A stretch of 64,000 nucleotides of DNA, taken from positions 62,001 through 126,000 of the forward strand of contig NZ_VTSX01000016.1 in NCBI RefSeq assembly GCF_008329705.1, given 5' to 3'. Positions 18,526-26,830 of this stretch are shown here, in pieces (position 1 is the stretch's first letter; each line of letters opens with the position of its first letter). Under the pieces are notes generated by a model. It saw only the letters and a list, made by a program, of their open reading frames with translations, did no database searches and was not told where the DNA came from. The stretch comes from Chryseobacterium sp. SN22. Lineage in GTDB: Bacteria; Bacteroidota; Bacteroidia; Flavobacteriales; Weeksellaceae. Position numbers and translations under genes: made by a program.

Positions 18526-18546
18526 CGCATAATAAAATTATGGTTC

Positions 18547-18554
18547 TATTTTTG
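18547..18554 (+). promoter_or_regulatory. Promoter element for the thioredoxin-like gene
   Basis: TATTTTTG matches TAnnTTTG, 34 bp before the start at 18589. It shares a 79-bp intergenic space with the divergent acyltransferase promoter. Confidence 0.6.
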
Positions 18555-18588
18555 CTGCCAATAAGTATTATTTTTTTAATTTTATAGT

Positions 18589-19158
18589 ATGAAAAAATTA
18601 ATGATAACAGCTTTTCTGGGGTTCAGCTTTGTAGCATTTTCCCAGGAGCTAAAAGATAAACCTCAATCCAAGGATACTGATAAAGCTTTGCCTGTGAAAA
18701 CCGAACAGGCAGAACCGGATATAAAGAAAAAGGCATCGGAAGAAAAAGCGAAACTCCCAAAACCTTACGATCCGAAAGCGGATGCTGAAAAAGACCTTCA
18801 GAATTTAGTCGCAAAAGCAAAAAAAGAAAAGAAAAACATCATGATTCAGGCCGGAGGAAACTGGTGCATCTGGTGCCTTAGATTCAACCAGTTTGTACAG
18901 ACAACACCCGAACTGAAAAAGATCGTAGATGAGAATTATGAATACTACCACCTGAACTATTCTCCGGAAAATAAAAATGAAAAGATTTTCGCGAAATATG
19001 GAAATCCGGGAGACAAATTCGGTTATCCGGTTTTCATTATCCTCGATCAGAACGGTAAAATGATCCACGTCCAGCAAAGTGATGTGCTGGAAGAAGGAAA
19101 AGGATACAGCCTTGAAAAAGTGAAGGAGTTCTTCAATACATGGACTCCAAGATCATAA
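18589..19158 (+). CDS. Secreted thioredoxin-fold protein
   Basis: A 189-aa protein with an N-terminal signal peptide (MKKLMITAFLGFSFVAFSQ), a charged Lys/Glu-rich linker (about 20-70) and a thioredoxin fold with the active site Cys93-Ile-Trp-Cys96 (GGNWCIWC). The cis-Pro stretch is FGYPVFII. This resembles the thioredoxin_7/DUF255-like periplasmic thioredoxins that reduce or isomerise disulphides in envelope proteins. The gene is monocistronic, divergent from the acyltransferase operon, and ends at a strong bidirectional terminator. The partner is unknown. Confidence 0.85.
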   Translation: MKKLMITAFLGFSFVAFSQELKDKPQSKDTDKALPVKTEQAEPDIKKKASEEKAKLPKPYDPKADAEKDLQNLVAKAKKEKKNIMIQAGGNWCIWCLRFNQFVQTTPELKKIVDENYEYYHLNYSPENKNEKIFAKYGNPGDKFGYPVFIILDQNGKMIHVQQSDVLEEGKGYSLEKVKEFFNTWTPRS

Positions 19159-19193
19159 AAATAAAGCCGGGAAATTTTCCCGGCTTTATTTTT
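19157..19193. terminator. Bidirectional terminator between convergent genes
   Basis: AATAAAGCCGGGAAA and TTTCCCGGCTTTATT form a long, near-perfect stem with A and T tracts on both sides. It serves the thioredoxin-like gene (plus) and the tail-fibre-like gene (minus). Confidence 0.85.
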
Positions 19194-19200
19194 CTATGTT

Positions 19201-20298
19201 TTATGATTCAGGTATTTCATACCAGTTGGTTCCGTCGCAGAAGAAACCTGAGGTAAAATAAACGGAGACAAAAGTATTGGCAGGTACTTTGGAAAATCCT
19301 CCGTAAAAGGATCCGGAAGGCGTTTGCGCATTACTGGCCCAGTTAGTCCCGCCTGCGAAAGAGGTGTAGGAAATCTTCAGCCGGGCTCCGTATCCCGCAT
19401 CTGCAGGTGACGGAAATGTCAGGTTGATGGTTGCAGAAGTAGTAACGGCAGACCAGTCGAAAAGAACGATTCCGTTCAGATCCGAAAGTAACACCGTATA
19501 ACCGTTGTTGCCGTTGCCTATACTTACCCTTTTGAAGGGGGTATTGGAAATGCCCGGCGTTCCCCATGAAGGAGCAGACCCGTCGGTCGTTAAAAACTTA
19601 CCGGCATTGTTGGCCTGGCTTGGCAGTGAGTTTCCTCCTCCCGCTGCAGCCCAGGTTCCGTCTCCCCTGAGGAAAGTAGCAGAACCGGGTGTACCTGTAG
19701 CGGAAATTTTTCCGATGCTTACCGACTGGGCAGCCAATTTTGTTGTCGTTACGGCATTATCTGCAATGGCAGTAACTCCATCGTCCGTTATGCTTATATC
19801 TCCCGTCATGGTTTTTGGGGTTTGCGGTGCATAGGGAGAAGAGGAAGACGTGAGGTAAATCTGGGCACCTGCAGATCCGCTGGAAAAACCCTGTCCGTTG
19901 GCCCCGTTGCAGACATAGCGGATATCTGTAATTTCAGAAGTATCCAGAATCCCATTCGCGTTGTTATCGGTACCGGTTTCAATTTTCATACCGCCCGTTG
20001 TGCAGTTGCTTCCTGCAGATTCGGCTGTGGTTTTTACCAGAGCATTTTTCCCATTGCTCCCTCCGCTGTTGGAAAGAAAAGCGCCTGAAGCCGTTCCGTC
20101 GTCATTTATTGTAAGAAGGTTGGTTCCTGTGGAATTGTCGATTTTTAAGCTCTGTGTGGCGTTAGTAGAGCCTTTTCCTTTAAGATGAAGGGTAGCGGTA
20201 GGAGTGGCAATATTAATTCCTACGTTTTTTTCGTACTGGGCCTGTATGAATGCCATACTTCCAAATACCAGGACTCCCGATAGATAAATTTTCCTCAT
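19201..20298 (-). CDS. Secreted tail-fibre-like protein with DUF7151-like segment
   Basis: A 365-aa protein with a signal peptide (to about residue 20, FIQAQ). The next stretch (GINIATPTATLHLKGKG) is typical of Bacteroidota tail-fibre-like surface proteins. A segment at about 88-135 (SNCTTGGMKIETGTDNNANG..ICN-like RYVCNGANG) resembles DUF7151 repeats. The region at about 170-225 contains phage-tail-like motifs (ATGTPGSATFLRGDGTWA). The C-terminal part, about 245-365, is beta-rich and ends without a T9SS sorting domain. The domain style suggests a trimeric, extended surface fibre; this is inference and the ligand is unknown. A minus-strand TACTTTTG element at 20398-20391 may be its promoter. 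Confidence 0.75.
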   Translation of the reverse strand: MRKIYLSGVLVFGSMAFIQAQYEKNVGINIATPTATLHLKGKGSTNATQSLKIDNSTGTNLLTINDDGTASGAFLSNSGGSNGKNALVKTTAESAGSNCTTGGMKIETGTDNNANGILDTSEITDIRYVCNGANGQGFSSGSAGAQIYLTSSSSPYAPQTPKTMTGDISITDDGVTAIADNAVTTTKLAAQSVSIGKISATGTPGSATFLRGDGTWAAAGGGNSLPSQANNAGKFLTTDGSAPSWGTPGISNTPFKRVSIGNGNNGYTVLLSDLNGIVLFDWSAVTTSATINLTFPSPADAGYGARLKISYTSFAGGTNWASNAQTPSGSFYGGFSKVPANTFVSVYFTSGFFCDGTNWYEIPES

Positions 20299-20390
20299 AA
20301 CTAATTATACGTTATTAATTCATTTTAAACCAAGGTTATTTTCGCTGATCTTTTTTAATAGATGCAGTAGTATTTGCGAGAATAATGAAC

Positions 20391-20398
20391 CAAAAGTA
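20391..20398 (-). promoter_or_regulatory. Promoter element for the tail-fibre-like gene
   Basis: The minus strand reads TACTTTTG (TAnnTTTG consensus), 93 bp before the start codon. Confidence 0.45.
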
Positions 20399-20506
20399 CT
20401 GAAAAAATGAACTAACGGAAGCACAGATGGGGATAGGATTTTCATTGGGTATGTTTGGGATTGTATTCTGTACCGTGTGCTTTTATTTATCGAAGTAAGG
20501 AATAAT

Positions 20507-20539
20507 TAAATAAAAAATGCTGCCTCAAAGAGACAGCAT
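20507..20539 (-). terminator. Terminator after rplI
   Basis: On the minus strand ATGCTGTCTC (20539-20530) pairs with GAGGCAGCAT (20526-20517) with one mismatch, followed by a T run. It ends the rpsF-rpsR-rplI operon. Confidence 0.8.
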
Positions 20540-20567
20540 GATATGTAAAAATACTATAAAAGTATGA

Positions 20568-21077
20568 TTAAGCTTCTTCAGAAGAAGTTTCTTCTTTTTT
20601 AGCAGGAGCTGCTTTCGGAGCTTCTACCGGAGCGTCAGATACGATATCGAATTCGAAGTTGTACTCAACATTTCTGTGCAATCTGATGTTAGCGGTAACT
20701 CTACCGGTTCTCTTGATCGTGTTACCAGGAATCTTGATGTATTTTTTCTCTACAGATACTCCTGCTTTTTCTAAAGCAGCAGAAAGATCTGCATTGTTGA
20801 TTGATCCGAATAATTTATCACCTGAACCTACTTTTGCAGGAATTGTAACTGAAGTTTTTTTCAATTGATCCACTACAGCGTTTGCAGCAGCGATTAATTT
20901 AGCTTCTTCTTCTTTTCTTGCTTCCAAAGTAGCTTCAAGAGCTGCGATGTTTTTAGGGGTAGCCAAAAGCGCGATTCCCTGAGGAATTAAGAAATTTCTT
21001 GCATAACCAGGCTTCACGTTTACCGTGTCGAATTCAAGACCTAAGTTCTCTACGTCTTTTTTTAGGATAATGTTCAT
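20568..21077 (-). CDS. rplI: Ribosomal protein L9
   Basis: A 169-aa L9 protein of the large ribosomal subunit. The N-terminal RNA-binding domain begins MNIILKKDVENLGLEFDTVNVKPGYARNFLIP, with the family's conserved glycine and asparagine. A central helix (about 45-75) leads to the C-terminal domain. The final 20 residues (EAPKAAPAKKEETSSEEA) are a low-complexity acidic tail beyond the roughly 149-residue family core. It is the third gene of the operon. The 110-bp gap from rpsR contains a hairpin plus T tract (21149-21173) that may act as an attenuator. Confidence 0.98.
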   Translation of the reverse strand: MNIILKKDVENLGLEFDTVNVKPGYARNFLIPQGIALLATPKNIAALEATLEARKEEEAKLIAAANAVVDQLKKTSVTIPAKVGSGDKLFGSINNADLSAALEKAGVSVEKKYIKIPGNTIKRTGRVTANIRLHRNVEYNFEFDIVSDAPVEAPKAAPAKKEETSSEEA

Positions 21078-21143
21078 TGTTGTTGTCCTTTTTTAGATTT
21101 TAGAAGTCTAAAATCAAGTTAGAATTAATGATGTATTCAGCAA

Positions 21144-21173
21144 CAAAAAGCCAAAAGCGCGAAGCTAATGGCT
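21144..21173 (-). terminator. Possible attenuator between rpsR and rplI
   Basis: On the minus strand AGCCA (21173-21169) and TGGCT (21153-21149) close a stem, with AGC/GCT pairing inside, followed by TTTTTG. It could lower rplI expression relative to rpsF/rpsR. Confidence 0.4.
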
Positions 21174-21187
21174 GATTGTAATATTTT

Positions 21188-21490
21188 TTACTTTAATAAG
21201 TCAGCTACGTATGGTAGTAACGCCAGGTGTCTTGCTCTTTTGATTGCAGCAGAAACTTTTCTCTGGTATTTTAAGGAAGTTCCGGTATATCTTCTTGGTA
21301 AGATTTTACCTTGCTCGTTTACAAATTGTAATAAGAAATCAGCATCTTTGTAATCTACGTGCTTAATTCCGTATTTTTTGAATCTACAATATTTCTTTTC
21401 AGATTTTGTATTAATATCAAGCGGAGTAAGGAATTTTACTTCAGATTCTCCTCCAGCTGAGGCTTGTTTAGCCATTTCGTCTATTGCCAT
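21188..21490 (-). CDS. rpsR: Ribosomal protein S18
   Basis: A 100-aa S18 protein of the small subunit. The core ([59 protein letters not shown]) matches the family closely. The first 25 residues ([26 protein letters not shown]) are a Bacteroidota-type extension. An internal Met at residue 6 is an alternative start. It lies 31 bp after rpsF in the same operon and binds S6 in the platform of the 30S subunit. Confidence 0.98.
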   Translation of the reverse strand: MAIDEMAKQASAGGESEVKFLTPLDINTKSEKKYCRFKKYGIKHVDYKDADFLLQFVNEQGKILPRRYTGTSLKYQRKVSAAIKRARHLALLPYVADLLK

Positions 21491-21521
21491 GTCTTGTCTT
21501 TTAAAAAAATAGGGTTAATAA

Positions 21522-21863
21522 TTAAGCTTTAGCTGCTTTTACTTTTGCTCTTCTTGTTACAGCGTAGTCTACAGCGTGCTTGTCCAGTTTTGTAGTCAGG
21601 TAACGGATCACTCTCTCGTCACGTTTGAATGCCAATTCAAGATCAGCTACTACAGAACCTTCGCCTTTAAATTCCACTAAAGTGTAGAATCCGTTCTTTT
21701 TCAATTGGATCGGATAAGCTAATTTTTTTAATCCCCAGTTTTCTTTAGCAACGATTTCGCAGTTCTTTTCTTTAATAAGATCTACATACTTGTTCACTGC
21801 TTCCTCCACCTGAGCTTCAGATAGAACGGGAGTTAAAATGAAAACAGTTTCGTAATTGTTCAT
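21522..21863 (-). CDS. rpsF: Ribosomal protein S6
   Basis: A 113-aa S6 protein. The family core is clear: [43 protein letters not shown] and [14 protein letters not shown] short basic, alanine-rich C-terminal tail ([10 protein letters not shown]) follows. It is the first gene of rpsF-rpsR-rplI, and priB is absent between S6 and S18, as is usual outside Proteobacteria. A complete Bacteroidota promoter (TTG, 20 bp, TACTTTTG) lies 35 bp upstream. Confidence 0.98.
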   Translation of the reverse strand: MNNYETVFILTPVLSEAQVEEAVNKYVDLIKEKNCEIVAKENWGLKKLAYPIQLKKNGFYTLVEFKGEGSVVADLELAFKRDERVIRYLTTKLDKHAVDYAVTRRAKVKAAKA

Positions 21864-21897
21864 AATGTTAAATGAATTTATTAATTATTTCGAGGTG

Positions 21898-21928
21898 CAA
21901 AAGTAGTATAAATTTATAAACTATACAA
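21898..21928 (-). promoter_or_regulatory. Promoter of rpsF-rpsR-rplI
   Basis: On the minus strand TTG (21928-21926), a 20-bp spacer and TACTTTTG (21905-21898) match both Bacteroidota consensus elements. This is one of the best promoters in the window. Confidence 0.75.
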
Positions 21929-22120
21929 GTTTTAAGTATTATTTATCGTCTTTCTGCTTATAAATGTATTGAACTAATAATCTTCCACTCATGAAAAGGA
22001 AGATTAGGTGCCTCTGATACATCATTTCTAAAGATAGCGGTTATCAGGTGGCGAAAACGTGCCGGATCCAGAGAAAGTCCTGCAGATTATAGCTAAAAAC
22101 ATTAACTGTATTATTAGATC
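21929..22120. other. Intergenic region upstream of rpsF, nothing recognised
   Basis: About 190 bp between the rpsF promoter and the terminator of the T9SS gene. It holds no ORF of note. The segment 22000-22085 has mixed, gene-like base composition but stop codons in the frames I inspected. It could be a remnant of a gene or an unrecognised RNA. Confidence 0.3.
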
Positions 22121-22153
22121 AAAAAGACCTGCAATCTGTATTGCAGGCCTTTT
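22121..22153 (-). terminator. Terminator after the GEVED/T9SS gene
   Basis: AAAAGACCTGCAAT and ATTGCAGGCCTTTT form a 14-bp stem with one mismatch, flanked by A and T tracts. It could work on both strands. Confidence 0.8.
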
Positions 22154-22173
22154 GTTATGACTGGTGATTAAGA

Positions 22174-23469
22174 TTATTTTTTAATCACTTTTGCAGATTG
22201 TAACCCGTTTTCCGTCTGTGCAGTTACCATATAGGTTCCGGCAGGCAATGGTGATAAGTTTACATTGAATTTGTTCTGATTAATCTCAGCGCTGATTACA
22301 ACTCTTCCAGATAAATCGACAACATTTACAGATTTTACCTTTATTCTGGAATCGAAATTTAAAACATCGCTTGTCGGATTAGGGTATACTGTGAATGCCG
22401 CATCTTTTTTACCGGCTTCATTAACAGCAAGAGCCGATGCTACAACATTCACCGTATAATCTTCTGCCTGTCCGTAATCGGAACCAGCACAAGGGTCTAT
22501 AAGGCTTGGTTCATCATCAATAATACCGAAGATCTTTTTCACACGCATTCTCGTATTTCCTGGCAGTGCACCTGCGGGAACCGTGATGGAGTGAACAGCC
22601 TGGACGGCATCTTCCCCGGTGGATCCGTAGATGGTTTGGGTTACCGCATAGACTTCCCCGGGATCATTAAGCACTCCGTTCTGGTTCCAGTCAATGAACA
22701 CGGCAAAACTGTTTTCGTAATCTCCTTCCGTATTGCCTTTTAAAGTAATAGGGTAGGATTGGCCTGCTGTTACATTAGCAGTCTGCGATAAGAAGAATTC
22801 ATGGTAATTTCCTACATAAGCTTCGGAATCGGTTATATTGTTTATCCCGGCAAAATTTACCAGCGTAATCGGTTCATCATTATCTCCAAATCCGCTGTCA
22901 AAGACCAGCGGTCCGCAGTAATTCAGCTGAGCGGAACTTGAACCTTCCACCGAAAAATCGTCAATATACAAAGCGGCTCCGTCAAGACCTACGTATTGGA
23001 AGGCGACTTTTACACTCGGGTTATTTTTGTAAGTACTGATATCGATCATTACAGGATTCATCTCATAATTGGTAAATGTTCCCAAGCTGTTTTCAGACCA
23101 GACCTGGGTCCAGGTAACTCCGTTATCAGTGGAGATCTTCACCAAAGCATCGTAATTATTACTGGGATCGACCGACCAGTAATAGCTCAGGCCCGCTTTA
23201 AATTTAAGATAGTAATAGGTGGCGTTACCAAGATTCATAGAAGGAGAAATCAGCCATTCGTTTTGTTGTCCCGGAGTATCATCATAATCAACCGCCGCAA
23301 CACTGCCGGATGAGACGGTAGCTATTTTCCAGGTTTCATTGGCATTGGATTGTTGTATGGTCCAGGTAGAAGGAATAGCAGTACCATTAAAATTTTCACT
23401 GAGAATGACCTGGCCGAAGCTCAATAACGGCAGAGCCATTAATACGGACTGAAGTAGTTTTTTTCGCAT
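22174..23469 (-). CDS. Secreted T9SS protein with cleaved-adhesin and GEVED domains
   Basis: A 431-aa exported protein. A signal peptide (MRKKLLQSVLMALPLLSFGQ) leads to a cleaved-adhesin/MAM-like beta-sandwich (about 25-185, FNGTAIPSTWTIQQ to YIDDFSVEG). A GEVED domain follows at about 200-340 (VFIDWNQNGVLNDPGEVY; YGQAEDYTVNV). The last 75 residues are a type A T9SS sorting domain (VYPNPTSDVLNF ... AGTYMVTAQTENGLQSAKVIKK). A longer reading frame from 23529 is possible, but a TATATTTG promoter at 23500-23493 lies inside it, so the ATG at 23469 is preferred. It is probably attached to or released from the cell surface. The ligand is unknown. Confidence 0.88.
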   Translation of the reverse strand: MRKKLLQSVLMALPLLSFGQVILSENFNGTAIPSTWTIQQSNANETWKIATVSSGSVAAVDYDDTPGQQNEWLISPSMNLGNATYYYLKFKAGLSYYWSVDPSNNYDALVKISTDNGVTWTQVWSENSLGTFTNYEMNPVMIDISTYKNNPSVKVAFQYVGLDGAALYIDDFSVEGSSSAQLNYCGPLVFDSGFGDNDEPITLVNFAGINNITDSEAYVGNYHEFFLSQTANVTAGQSYPITLKGNTEGDYENSFAVFIDWNQNGVLNDPGEVYAVTQTIYGSTGEDAVQAVHSITVPAGALPGNTRMRVKKIFGIIDDEPSLIDPCAGSDYGQAEDYTVNVVASALAVNEAGKKDAAFTVYPNPTSDVLNFDSRIKVKSVNVVDLSGRVVISAEINQNKFNVNLSPLPAGTYMVTAQTENGLQSAKVIKK

Positions 23470-23492
23470 AATTATTAATTTTTGGATTCCGT

Positions 23493-23500
23493 CAAATATA
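23493..23500 (-). promoter_or_regulatory. Promoter element of the GEVED/T9SS gene
   Basis: The minus strand reads TATATTTG, 23 bp before the ATG at 23469. It supports the shorter start. Confidence 0.6.
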
Positions 23501-23738
23501 AGAAAAAAGCATAATAGTAGAAATATCAATAATTTACATTCTGGTTCTGTTGGTTTTGAAAATATTTTACAGAAACTTTGAATATTAACAGAAATGTAAA
23601 AATAATAAAGTATTAATGTTGTTTATTTCTTACTATAGTGAGAAAATACTATATTAATATTTATTTCTTTTGTGATTGTCAATTATATCTCGGATAAATT
23701 ATAATCATTTATGAATAAGTATTAGAAAAGACATCCTA

Positions 23739-24362
23739 TTACACCCGTTCTAAAAATTCAGCTACATATAAGGCGTTAGCTACCGTAAGATTTTTAGGCA
23801 ATCCGAAGTTCAGGATGTTATTTTTGATTTCTAATTTAAAATCTTCATCGGAAAATGCTTTGATGATTTCTTGACGGGCTTTACTTAAAAAAGCCATCGT
23901 TTTAAATCTGTCGCTGCCTAGTACATAAAAATTATTGAATTCCCCGTCTCTGAAGTTTACAGTAAATCGGTTGAAAATACCCGCTATCTTATCCGCCCAT
24001 TTCTTTTTGTTGACTGATATAAACCCGTAATCATCATCCAGTAATTTCATGCCCCAGATTTGCAGGCTGTCATATAAAGTTGTTGTGCGGGCACCTTTTA
24101 CCGTAGTGCCGGTTTTGCTGACAAGGAAAAGGTAAAACGGGCTTTTCTTATTTTTATCCGTAATAAAATAACAGATTTTCGGACTGAATAAAGAATTTTC
24201 TTCACCGGAATTAAATAAGTGAAAAGGAGAGTCCTCTACCGCAACCACCGATAGATCATAAATTCTGAATAACCGGTCATAAATTTCGAAAATCAATTGT
24301 TCCTGTTCTTTAGAGAAGTCAAAAAGTTTTGCAGCGTCTAATTTTCTGAAATCAAGTTCCAT
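23739..24362 (-). CDS. Hypothetical protein
   Basis: A 207-aa soluble protein that I do not recognise. There is no signal peptide or membrane segment. It is rich in aromatic and charged residues, for example LFDFSKEQEQLIFEIYDRLFRIYD near the N-terminus and NNFYVLGSDRFKTMAFLSKARQEI in the second half. An in-frame ATG at 24374 would add four residues (MICK); the start MELDFRKL is the more natural one. It stands alone between a T9SS gene and an E2 gene, with about 110-270 bp of non-coding DNA on each side. No function is proposed. Confidence 0.7.
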   Translation of the reverse strand: MELDFRKLDAAKLFDFSKEQEQLIFEIYDRLFRIYDLSVVAVEDSPFHLFNSGEENSLFSPKICYFITDKNKKSPFYLFLVSKTGTTVKGARTTTLYDSLQIWGMKLLDDDYGFISVNKKKWADKIAGIFNRFTVNFRDGEFNNFYVLGSDRFKTMAFLSKARQEIIKAFSDEDFKLEIKNNILNFGLPKNLTVANALYVAEFLERV

Positions 24363-24490
24363 TTTGCAAATCATTTAATTTGAAGATAAAATTATTTTAC
24401 CGGATCTCAAACAGGAAACCTCCGGAAAAATCCGAAGGTTCCTATTTTCACAGGTAAAAATTACTCATTACCGATTGTTATTATCATTAC

Positions 24491-25804
24491 TTATATTTCC
24501 GTGTTCAGATCCCAGTTTTGCAGGTAATCGTGAACGTGCTTCAGCATCATTCCTCCCAGGGAACCGTCTACCACCCGGTGGTCATAAGAATGGGACATGA
24601 ACATCAGGTTTCTAATGGCGATCACGTCACCATCCGGAGTTTCCAGAACAGCCGGTTTTTTAACGATTGCACCGATCGCGAGGATCGCCACCTGCGGCTG
24701 GGGAATAATCGGTGTTCCCATCAGGTTTCCGAAACTTCCGACATTGGAAATCGTGTAGGTTGCGCCCTGCGTATCTTCAGGTCTCAGTTTTTTGTTTCTT
24801 GCTCTGTAAGCCAGGTCATTGATCGCTTTTGCCAATCCTGAAAGAGACAGCTGGTCTGCATTTTTAATTACAGGCACGATCAGGTTTCCATCCGGCAGGG
24901 CAGTGGCCATACCGATATTGATGTTTTTCTTTTTAATAATGTTTTCACCGCTGATGGAAACATTGATCATTGGGAAATCCTGGATGGCTTTTACTACCGC
25001 TTTCACAAAGATCGGCATAAAAGTTAGTTTTTCACCTTCTCTTTTTTCAAAAAGGGATTTGTTTTTATTTCTCCATTTTACAACGTTGGTAACATCCGTT
25101 TCGATGAAGGAGGTAACGTGAGGAGCAATCTGCTTGGCTTTTACCATGTTTTCAGCGATGATTTTCCTCATTCTGTCCATCGGGATGATCTCGTCGCCGG
25201 CAGCAGCCGTAATGGTTGCCGCAGGAGCGGAAGTCTGTGCCGGCTGCTGGGCAGGAGCTGCCTGTTGTACCGGAGCCGCTTGTGGTGCAGGCTGGTTGCC
25301 TCTGTTTTTAACGTAAGCTAAAATATCTTCTTTGGTAATTCTTCCTTCCAGACCGCTTCCTTTGATGGACTTCAGTTCAGATTCGGAAATGTTTTCCTGT
25401 TGTGCAATGGATTTTACCAGCGGAGAAAGGTAAAGGTCTCCCGAAAACTCTGTAGAAGCCGATACCTTCAGCGGTTCTTCAATGGTTTTCAGGGTTTCCG
25501 CATCAGGAGATGCTGTCGCAGTTTCTGCCGGAGCTTCTTCTGAAACTGTGTTTCCGCCTTCTCCTTCAATTTCTAAAATAGCAATGGCTTCACCCACTTT
25601 TGCAACTTCGTCCTTCTGTTTAAGGATCTTTACGATTTTTCCCGAAACCGGTGTCGGAACGTCTGAATCTACTTTGTCGGTTGCAATTTCTACTACGGAA
25701 TCATCCTCTTTTACAGTATCGCCTTCGCCGAACAGCCAGGTGATAATTGTCGCTTCCATAACACCTTCTCCCATGGAAGGAAGCAATAATTTGTATTCTG
25801 CCAT
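24491..25804 (-). CDS. 2-oxo acid dehydrogenase E2 acyltransferase
   Basis: A 437-aa dihydrolipoamide acyltransferase. One lipoyl domain (1-80) has the lipoyl Lys in EIATDKVDSD. A subunit-binding domain follows at about 128-165 (SPLVKSIAQQENISESELKSIKGSG), then a Pro/Ala/Gln-rich linker (about 172-202) and the catalytic domain ending in SHSYDHRVVDGSLGG. It is distinct from the SucB encoded at 14154 and most resembles the branched-chain or pyruvate type. Neither E1 nor E3 is next to it, so the substrate cannot be fixed. It has its own TATATTTG promoter (25832-25825) about 20 bp upstream. Confidence 0.92.
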   Translation of the reverse strand: MAEYKLLLPSMGEGVMEATIITWLFGEGDTVKEDDSVVEIATDKVDSDVPTPVSGKIVKILKQKDEVAKVGEAIAILEIEGEGGNTVSEEAPAETATASPDAETLKTIEEPLKVSASTEFSGDLYLSPLVKSIAQQENISESELKSIKGSGLEGRITKEDILAYVKNRGNQPAPQAAPVQQAAPAQQPAQTSAPAATITAAAGDEIIPMDRMRKIIAENMVKAKQIAPHVTSFIETDVTNVVKWRNKNKSLFEKREGEKLTFMPIFVKAVVKAIQDFPMINVSISGENIIKKKNINIGMATALPDGNLIVPVIKNADQLSLSGLAKAINDLAYRARNKKLRPEDTQGATYTISNVGSFGNLMGTPIIPQPQVAILAIGAIVKKPAVLETPDGDVIAIRNLMFMSHSYDHRVVDGSLGGMMLKHVHDYLQNWDLNTEI

Positions 25805-25824
25805 TTTTAATTTTTAGATTTTGA

Positions 25825-25832
25825 CAAATATA
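25825..25832 (-). promoter_or_regulatory. Promoter element of the E2 gene
   Basis: The minus strand reads TATATTTG (TAnnTTTG), 20 bp before the start codon at 25804. Confidence 0.55.
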
Positions 25833-25867
25833 TAAAAAAAATCGATTTTTTTATGAAATATTAAATT

Positions 25868-26695
25868 TTAGAAAAATTCAATGTAAATATTCTCGCCTAC
25901 GTTCATCCCGAACAATGATTTTGCCCCGTTTTTTTTGTTGCCTTTATAAATCGTGAGTTCCAGAAGCTGGCTGTCATTGAAAATGGCTGCGGACTGGCCG
26001 TGGAATTCGGTTTCCCTTTCCCAGTCGGATACCACCTCCGTATGATTCGAAAATATTTTCGAAAGTGCTAAGTTCCTGAATTTTATCGTGAAATTTTCAT
26101 ATCCTTTATTAATGGTTTCAAAAAAATCTTTGTTGATATTTGAGATTATGTTTCCGAAATTATCAATGTATGTTACTTCCCCTATGATGATCTTTTCAGA
26201 CTCATTGTAGACGGGTTTCGGAAACAACAGCTGCTTGGCGGCATCTATTTTCCGGCCGATTACTTCTGGGAGGCCGCCATTGGCAAGATGTACTGCTGCA
26301 GGAACAAAGATATCCGTGGATGTGAAATTGATGATATCGTCAAACCGGTTGTTTAAAGTAATTTCATGGATTGCCTCCGGTTTAATGTCAAAAAAAATCA
26401 GGCTCAGTACTCCGTTATCTGCTGCGAGGAAGTAATGCCCGTCGGATTTGTACAGAATATTTATTCTGGACCGGTTGTGAAAGCTGTCTACAGAAATAAT
26501 ATGGATGGTGCCTTTCGGAAAATGTTTGTAAGCATTTCTTACGATGTAAGAGGTCTGTATCAGGTTAAAAGCCTGGATGTCGTGGGTTATGTCGACAATA
26601 TTAACCTCCTGGTTCAGAGAAAGAATACTGCCTTTTACAGCGGCGACTCTGTAATCCAAATTTCCGAAATCTGAAGTAAGGGTAATGATTGGCAT
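25868..26695 (-). CDS. SAM hydrolase/SAM-dependent halogenase family protein
   Basis: A 275-aa member of the S-adenosyl-L-methionine hydroxide adenosyltransferase family (DUF62). The N-terminus ITLTSDFGNLDYRVAAVKG and VDITHDIQAFN, then NGVLSLIF with the catalytic-type Asp/Asn environment (AADNGV), are characteristic. The second domain (about 165-275) is a beta-barrel-like part with YIDNFGNIISNI. Characterised hydroxide adenosyltransferases split SAM into adenosine and methionine; the related chlorinases and fluorinase have distinct loops, which I cannot resolve by eye. It is divergent from phoH, 135 bp away. Confidence 0.9.
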   Translation of the reverse strand: MPIITLTSDFGNLDYRVAAVKGSILSLNQEVNIVDITHDIQAFNLIQTSYIVRNAYKHFPKGTIHIISVDSFHNRSRINILYKSDGHYFLAADNGVLSLIFFDIKPEAIHEITLNNRFDDIINFTSTDIFVPAAVHLANGGLPEVIGRKIDAAKQLLFPKPVYNESEKIIIGEVTYIDNFGNIISNINKDFFETINKGYENFTIKFRNLALSKIFSNHTEVVSDWERETEFHGQSAAIFNDSQLLELTIYKGNKKNGAKSLFGMNVGENIYIEFF

Positions 26696-26721
26696 GGATA
26701 GCTGATAAAATGATAGAAATG

Positions 26722-26729
26722 CAAATTTA
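26722..26729 (-). promoter_or_regulatory. Promoter element of the SAM hydrolase-family gene
   Basis: The minus strand reads TAAATTTG, 26 bp before the start codon. Confidence 0.55.
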
Positions 26730-26830
26730 TTTAAAATAAAAGGAAAGCCCGGTAAATAATGGAAAAGAATTTGATATATGTTTTCAAAAAAAGCATTACA
26801 TTTAAAATCTAAAATTAATACTACGACTGC

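Noticed and set aside
23470..23529. Upstream start giving a 20-residue N-terminal extension on the GEVED/T9SS protein
   Set aside because: The extension lies over a TATATTTG promoter element, and MRKKLLQSV begins a normal signal peptide.
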